From Atrina japonica (taxonomy: Eukaryota; Mollusca; Bivalvia; Pterioida; Pinnidae): a DNA stretch of 64,000 nt. This document shows positions 58,301 through 64,000 of this stretch, piece by piece. Location: the NCBI GenBank assembly GCA_030159075.1, contig BROG01000476.1, positions 496,001 through 560,000 of the forward strand, written 5' to 3'. The notes under the pieces are model-generated. The model saw nothing but the letters and a program-made list of their open reading frames with translations. It made no database searches and was not told the origin of the DNA. The position numbers and the translations under genes are program-made. The number at the start of each line of letters is the position of its first letter. The stretch's first letter is position 1.

Positions 58301-61300
58301 TTTTGAACTCACGTAATCAGTCGCTGGGGGACCCCATTCCTCCTACGGACTCGACTGATCAGTCGGAAGGGGAACTACAGTCCTCCTGAATACTCACGTG
58401 ACCAGTCGCTGGGGGGATGAAAATCTTTCTATGGACTAAAGTGACCAGTCGGAAGGGGAACTCTAATCCTCCTGTACACTCACGTGGCCAGTCGCTGGGG
58501 GTCCCAATTCCATAAGGACTCGACTGTCCAGTCGGAAGGGGTAACTACAGTCCTCCTGTACACTCACGTAGCCAGTCGCTGGGGGATGAAAATCTTTCTA
58601 TGGACTAAAGTGACCAGTCGGAAGGAGAACTCCAATCCTCCTGTACACTCACGTGTCCAGTCGGTTTGGAAACTCCAATCTTCCAGACACTTGATATCAC
58701 CTCTGTATTTCCAGATGTCCTTGTTTTTGCAGTCATATTTGTATGTTGCTACCTGGGTTTCCTAACGGTAATTATACTGGTGTAGTATTTTACAAAATAA
58801 TAAATGACATTTTATATTTTCAATTACTTCAGAGACTTGTCAAAATGTTGTGTATGATTTTCAGATACATCTTTTGTCCTCGTATGTTTTACAGGACCCT
58901 TTGTCAGTCTGATCATTAACAGATGGAGCTGTAGGATAGCGACAAGTTTAGGCGGCTTCTTACTGTTTATTGGTATGAGCACTAGTTTTTTCGTCGAGCA
59001 GTCTTACGGCCTACTCATAACGTACGGCATAATTTCAGGTAAGTTCAATAAACTTTTAAAGTAACATGAGCCGTCGTCGACGGCATTTTAGGGACATTGT
59101 CAAATAAACACCAATTTGTTACAATAAAAACTATACCCTGAGCACGAAATATCTGTATTTATCGTTTTCTAAACCGGCGGACACAAATTTTCATTTAATA
59201 ATTATGCATGGATTAATTTATATTGTAATGAAATAGACGTAATCATAGTATACAAATGACCTCTAGGTCAAACACTCAGACAACATCTACAACATATTTG
59301 TCGACGCTACATTCCCTATTCACATATAGCAATTATCCTTTACATGGATTTGGAATTTTTTCAACAAGAATTTTACTACTTAGATTATTAAACAATAACA
59401 AAAAGAGATATACACAGGCATAACAATTCTTATTCTTAAATTCTGTTTGAGTTGCCTTTTCGTTGCGGTTGTTGAGACGTCTGTTCCAATTGTGACGAGG
59501 ATAAACACTCCTCACGTGTTTCATTGGACTTGACTGTGGACTCACGGCGGGTGTGACCGGTCGACAGGGGGTATGCTTACTCCTCCATGGCACCTGATCC
59601 CACCTCTTGGTTTCCAGAGGTCCGTGTTTGTCCAATTTTACCGGATTTGTATCTATGTCCTGGACATTCTATTGATTTATACTTTGGTATCTGAGATTTT
59701 ATATATATTTTATGAAAATTGCTTGAGAAACCTAGGTTTGGCACATTTTCTATTGCAATTCATTAACTCAATCTTACTATTTGTATAATAAATACCACAT
59801 TGGACATAACCTTATCTTCACAAAATATATAGAAATATAATTTTTTTTTATTCCTATGTATAAATCTTATTTCATATTATACATTAATATTCACCCTTCG
59901 ATACCAGGTTATTTTCAAATCGCATGTTTCCTTGACTCTAAGTAAATTAGGCACAAATGACCAGAAGTCAATTTCGATGGTCAGAGATATGGGATAAAAA
60001 TACATAAAACATGCAAGTAAAAATCTGCACAGACGACAGCTGCATTGCATTGATATGCAAGTAAGCTTATGAATAAGAAAAAGTTACCCATATGGGCAGA
60101 AAATATTACCATTTTTAAATAATTGAGCAAAATATATTTCTAGCCAATATCATTATGATAATGCAATTGTATGTGTAAATTGCACCTGAAATTTAGAAAT
60201 TATACTAATTAGAAATTATACTAATTAGCAGTAACCTGTATTATTTCAGGTACTGGACTCAGTTTTGCTGCAATTCCTCCAGTAATAGTTGTTGGGTACT
60301 CATTTGACAAATACAGAGGAATAGCAATTGGTTTCTGTGTTGCTGGTGCTGGTTTAGGGATGTTTGCAAGTGACCGTTCGTAAATTATCTGATAGACCTA
60401 TATGGTTTACGGGGTGCTTATCTTATGTTCGGAGCAGTGCATCAAATATTATATTGATGGGTGCACTCATGAGACCCTCGGAGCTAGAGCTAATGTTTAA
60501 ATCCAAAGTTCGTACAAAGGCGTTGTCTCCTGAAAGAATCGACAAAAAGGGAATTCTATCTTGCATTGATATTACAGTTTTTAAAAACAAAACATTCGTT
60601 TTGATAATGCTTTGTTTTACTGTTTGGAATATTTCTTACGCAATCATTCTTATTCATCTGCCATTTTATTCTGTGACACAAGGATTCACAAGTGCCCAAG
60701 CCGCTGTATTGGTCACAATGGTAGGATTAGGTAGCACAATTAATCGATTCCTGACCGGAATAGCATTAGGACCAAACGGGATTGATCCCTTGTTACTTTA
60801 CACAGGATTTTTAGGTGTCGCTGGAGTTTTGACAGTCACATTTCCTTTCTATTCCACAATATATATCGGCCAAATGTTTTATTCATTTGCTGTTGGAATT
60901 TATACTGGCGGACTAAACTGTTTGATCAATCCTCTAGCGGTGGAATTAATGGGTGTTGAACAACTTTCGTTATCGGTTGGGCTGATATTTTTCGTGTGTG
61001 GAATTGGGTATCTTGTCGGCCCCGTAGTAGCTGGTAAGTAGTCATCTATGTAAAAGAGAAAACTTCAATATACCAACTAGTGGTTGTGGCAATTATCCTA
61101 ACGACAACGATTGTTATTATTATCATTATTATTTTTATTATTATTATTATTATTATAACTTAAACAAACGCTTGAATTCATTGTAACGAGAATGCATTTC
61201 ACTTTGACAAAGTTCCTTGAAACGCTTACAGAATGGCGAATCTTAAAAATCTTTATCAAAAACCTCAAAGAATTATCAATTCAGAGCTATGTTTCAACGA

Positions 61301-63653
61301 TATTTCAACGAGTTGTCTTATTGTTGTCTGTTCTTTCAGTTTTAATATGCTGGTTGGGTTCTGTATGAGTTGCAATAGCCATAAGAGACATTGAAAGGTG
61401 GTTGTCCATTTCTGCAGGAGGGATATTACGTATAACTGAAGTTTATTAATGTATTTTCATCAATCCTGTTTTAATACACATTCTAGAAGACAGAATGATT
61501 CATGCATTATTTAACAGTACAATAATAAGTTAACATCTTTTGTGTATTTTAGGCTTAATAGTAGATAATGGCGGAGCATATGAAACTGATTCTACATCTC
61601 GGTAAGTTTTGAAATATTTAACCTCGCTAATTGACATAAAATAGTTGTATTGCAGCAATTTTGACATGTTTCTACACGTTGATATCAACATGTAATTCAC
61701 TACATACGCTTAGTATTTTGTTTTAATTTGCATACTTAGGGGCCGAGTGGTTATTATAACCTCGCACTTTAAACCAACCATGAAGACTCGTCTAGTCACC
61801 TTAGGTTCGAGTCCTACTGGAACCTAAGCTGATTTTGTGATAAAGTATGCCATTTTATTTGCGAAAGACTGATGCTCTATTCCCGGGTATATTCTAACCG
61901 GGTTCTCATCCAATTTTTAAAATTGGTCGCAGTCATATGGCTGAAACATTGGTTAGTGTGTATGAAACACCATGGCAACAACCAAAATAAGGTGTTTACA
62001 TTTACACTTATATGATGGCGAAAAGTGTAATGGTAAAGGCTTCTTTGTAAAGCGACAAAGTGCCACACATACTCGACTTTGGATTTAGGCATGCTTCTAC
62101 CCGCGTTCTCTAATCCAGTCAAAATATTTGATTCAGATTGTTAAATGAATTTGAAAAAGAAAAATACATGCATATAGTGTTGTTTAGTCAACTTCCTGAT
62201 ATATGCAGATGTACACATACATTTTGAATTGGAGCTGAACTGGTGAAGTCTAATTGACAGAAACAATCGTCTTGAGCATTATAACTTTGGTATTATGTTT
62301 ATAAATTTATAATCACTAGGTCGTTGCCACTGCTGGTGGACCGTTTGAGTCCCCGAGGGTATACACAAACCTAGCACCTGGTGCCAGCTGATAATCTTAT
62401 ACTAAAGTAATATTTGGCACTGATAACAACATTTAAAGTGGTTACTCTTAGACGAATTTCGGCTATACCTTTTAGATTTATTATTTGTCCTTGCGTGATA
62501 CCACTTTCTCTTTAGAAAATACACATACATTTTGAATTGCAGCTCAACTGATGAAGTCTAATTGAGAGAAACGATCGTCTTGTGCATTATAACTTTGGTA
62601 TTATGTTTATAATATTTATATGTAACACTACTTATCATATAAAATGTATAATGCCAATTCCATTATACCAGGTAACATCTATATACACAAATCTAATTAA
62701 AAACCGATCTATAATCGCTCCCGTTTTCTGATATGTAACGTATAGGATCTAATGCAATCCGCTATGCGGTCACGTGCGGATGACCTCGTAGGTGTGTCAT
62801 TTTCGACCGATGAAAAATCGATTTACATAATCTTGTAATCGATCAAAATGGCAAAGAGATGTAAATATTTATAACATTATAAACAACACTGAACACACAA
62901 AATGCGATAGTACAGAATTACATTGATAACCCTGGATGGATTCGAATCATAAAAGATATTCCGATCGATTTTTGCGGACTGACGGTGTTTTCTTTGTTAT
63001 ACAATAAATAACATATCTATGCCATTGATTTTTTATAGTCGCATTTTTATTGGTCGAATATCACACAAATACGAGAGGTCACACGCACGTGACCCCATAG
63101 CGGTTTGCGTTAGATCATCTACGCGATACATCAGAAAACCGGAGCGGTGAGAGATCGGCTTTTAATTAGATTGCTATATACACCAAATATATGATTTAAT
63201 TAATTAGTCATTTTCAGAATTCACTACATTTCAGGTGTATGTTTTATCGTTTCCTGTTTTATTGCGCTGTTATCATCAATATGGAGAAACGAAGGTAAAG
63301 ATAAAATTAATGAATCAAAATTAGAGTTAAATGAAACTCGTTTCCTTTCGGGATCCGCCTACCTATCGAAATCTTTGAATATTGTATACGACGAACAGCA
63401 AATTTTAAGAAACAGTATGACAAGTATAGCTAGTCATGAAATAAGTGTTAAAGTAAGTATGAACAGCTTGTTAGTATCAAAACAAAATACACTTGGCAGT
63501 CAGGAGAGTTTTTCTGGCAGGAAAACGAATATTTTGAAGAATCTCGATAACCGACCAAAATCTTTGCATCGAACACGGGCAAACAGTGAAGACAAGAACG
63601 GTCATATTCCTGAGAAAATTCCATTACGCTGCCAAGATATAACGGAGAGATAG
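55366..63653 (+). CDS. SLC16-type monocarboxylate transporter, five coding exons
   Basis: Coding exons 55366-55567, 58895-59038, 60250-61033, 61553-61601 and 63218-63653 have GT-AG borders and matching phases, about 537 residues. It starts with RDVDQGWAWVVMIAAFGSEF, the conserved entry to transmembrane helix 1 of monocarboxylate transporters. Later landmarks are GYSFDKYRGIAIGFCVAGAGLGMF (helices 4-5), VRKLSDRPIW, GALMRPSELELMFK at the central loop, and helices 7-12 in exons 3-5. The product would be a 12-helix plasma-membrane carrier of lactate-like monocarboxylates, substrate not predictable. Within exon 3 the frame breaks near 60,370: one extra base between GMFAS and VRKL. Removing one base restores phase with the next exon, so this is probably a sequence error or a recent mutation. 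The C-terminal tail is long, polar and serine-rich. Confidence 0.88.
55568..58894. other. Intron 1 of the transporter gene
   Basis: Donor CAAG|GTATGA and acceptor TTTTACAG. It holds copies of the dispersed GTCGACCGGTCACACC repeat (about 55,925-56,115 reverse; 56,885-57,080 forward) and the minisatellite at 58,310-58,690. No exon seen. Confidence 0.8.
58310..58690. repeat. GC-richer minisatellite, unit about 85-90 bp
   Basis: Repeated CACGTGACCAGTCGCTGGGG, then a spacer and CCAGTCGGAAGGGGAACTCT and TCCTCCTGTACACTCACGTG, about four times, with two alternating spacer versions (GATGAAAATCTTTCTATGGA or CCAATTCC...GACTCGACT). Overlapping open frames here are products of the repeat. Confidence 0.85.
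59039..60249. other. Intron 2 of the transporter gene
   Basis: Donor TCAG|GTAAGT and acceptor TTATTTCAG. It contains a dispersed repeat copy at 59,455-59,700 matching 48,308-48,555 in reverse. Otherwise AT-rich and featureless. Confidence 0.8.
59455..59700 (+). repeat. Dispersed repeat (GTCGACCGGTCACACC family), best forward copy
   Basis: Contains GTGTGACCGGTCGACAGG, CTCCTCCATGGCACCTGATC and GTATCTATGTCCTGGACATT. Present in at least six places in this window. Non-coding. Confidence 0.75.
61034..61552. other. Intron 3 of the transporter gene
   Basis: Donor CTG|GTAAGT and acceptor GTATTTTAG. It has an (ATT)n-type run near 61,105-61,155. Nothing else seen. Confidence 0.8.
61739..61995 (+). mobile_element. 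tRNA-derived SINE (family B), forward copy
   Basis: The head GGGGCCGAGTGGTTA (box A-like, Ser/Leu tRNA style) and TTAGGTTCGAGTCCTACTGG (box B) is followed by a body with CCCGGGTATATTCTAACCGG and the 3' part GGCTGAAACATTGGTTAGTG, ending before AAAATAAGGTG. Reverse copies lie at 22,235, 44,605 and 50,335. Confidence 0.75.
62234..62277 (+). ncRNA. Hammerhead ribozyme motif, copy with one core change
   Basis: Stem I half GCTGAA, then CTGGTGA at 62,240-62,246 (consensus CTGATGA, so one core base is changed), stem II GTC/GAC intact, GAAA at 62,260-62,263, stem III ACAA/TCGT, cleavage triplet GTC at 62,269-62,271 and stem I half TTGAGC. The changed core base should reduce or abolish cleavage. Confidence 0.6.
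62542..62585 (+). ncRNA. Hammerhead ribozyme motif, intact core, weakened stem II
   Basis: Stem I half GCTCAA, CTGATGA at 62,548-62,554, a stem II region AGTCTAATTGAGA in which one pair is lost, GAAA at 62,568-62,571, a self-complementary stem III ACGATCGT, cleavage triplet GTC at 62,577-62,579 and stem I half TTGTGC (one mismatch). All catalytic core bases are present. Confidence 0.65.
62683..63184. mobile_element. Foldback element of about 500 bp with arms of about 145 bp
   Basis: The left arm (about 62,685-62,830: CAAATCTAATTAAAAACCGATC, CGCTCCCGTTTTCTGATATG, CCGCTATGCGGTCACGTGCG) is repeated in inverted form at about 63,040-63,182 (CGCACGTGACCCCATAGCGG, CATCAGAAAACCGGAGCG, GATCGGCTTTTAATTAGATTG). 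The centre is AT-rich and non-coding. A non-autonomous DNA transposon is likely; superfamily unknown. Confidence 0.8.
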
Positions 63654-64000
63654 GTTAGGAGTTGTGTACAGCATTAAGTTATGTCAGTGATTATAAGGTA
63701 TTTTTTCATGTATGAATAAATGAGGTTTCTACGTCTGGCATGTTTGTCCATGTGACCGGGTAGACTATGAGGAGTATTCTAATTGTTTTTAGGAATGTTA
63801 CTACTTAACATTCAAAATATAATGATAAATGTGTCATAAGCTGCCATTATAGATATATGATAGAACTCGCGGTATCTTTTGTTAAAATCTTTGCGGTAAA
63901 ATCAGTGATGAATACATCCAATAATAGTAGTTATATAATTATAAATAGCATTAGAGCATGTATACCTAAAATTATTTTAAATTAAAAATCCAAGTGAATA
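63654..64000. other. 3' untranslated region and flank of the transporter gene
   Basis: Follows the TAG stop at 63,651-63,653. A polyadenylation hexamer AATAAA lies at 63,715-63,720. The remainder is AT-rich and shows nothing else. Confidence 0.6.

Larger units (their letters stand above)
62215..62650 (+). mobile_element. Tandem pair of about 308-bp hammerhead units (retrozyme or Penelope terminal-repeat candidate)
   Basis: Two copies of a segment starting ACACATACATTTTGAATTG are offset by 308 bp (62,221 and 62,529 for ATTTTGAATT). Each carries a hammerhead motif followed by GCATTATAACTTTGGTATTA TGTTTATAA. The stretch between them is the single complete unit. No protein is encoded. The arrangement matches non-autonomous hammerhead retroelements (retrozymes) or tandem Penelope terminal repeats, both known in animals. 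Confidence 0.65.
61602..63217. other. Intron 4 of the transporter gene, packed with mobile-element remains
   Basis: Donor CTCG|GTAAGT and acceptor CATTTTTCAG. Contents are listed separately: a family-B SINE, two hammerhead-bearing units and a large foldback element. Little unique intron sequence is left. Confidence 0.8.

Overview
The window is animal nuclear DNA, most likely from a bivalve mollusc. It is AT-rich, its two host genes have introns with GT-AG sites, and it carries tRNA-derived SINEs ending in AAACAAACAAAC, foldback MITEs, minisatellites and a Penelope-like retroelement. The host genes match families found across animals. The bivalve placement rests on repeat style and is an inference; the species cannot be named.

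Layout. 1-3146: non-coding host DNA with one small inverted-repeat element. 3147-17945: a 14.8 kb Maverick/Polinton, a virus-like DNA transposon, with about 275 bp terminal inverted repeats and GGCCTA at both outer borders. 18252-27251: a host PCED1/FAM113-like SGNH-hydrolase gene in four coding exons. 27252-55319: a long repeat-rich stretch with a tandem duplication that includes large foldback palindromes, several SINEs, a 60-bp minisatellite, a Penelope-like reverse transcriptase remnant with a hammerhead-ribozyme motif, and a MITE inside a (TA)n tract. 55320-63653: a host SLC16-type monocarboxylate transporter gene in five coding exons. One of its introns holds a tandem pair of hammerhead-containing units (a retrozyme candidate) and a foldback element of about 500 bp.

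Inside the Polinton, the plus strand carries protein-primed DNA polymerase B, a Cys/His-rich protein, a putative virion protein, the candidate major capsid protein and a packaging ATPase. The minus strand carries a retroviral-type integrase, a candidate minor capsid (PX-like) fragment, and about a dozen small, often membrane-spanning or coiled-coil proteins. Together they form the replication, integration and virion set of this family. No Ulp1/adenain-type protease was recognised. The reading frames are cut by many single-base indels but by almost no internal nonsense codons, and the two TIRs are nearly identical. The copy is therefore either young or partly broken by indel errors in the assembly.

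The points most worth following are: an A-rich T(A)TAAAAA tract directly abutting nearly every Polinton start codon; a tryptophan-rich WDP repeat protein beside the right TIR; two adjacent small genes that share a near-identical start region; an apparent rearrangement joining two truncated genes near 12,940; and the hammerhead-ribozyme copies near 49.4 and 62.2-62.6 kb.
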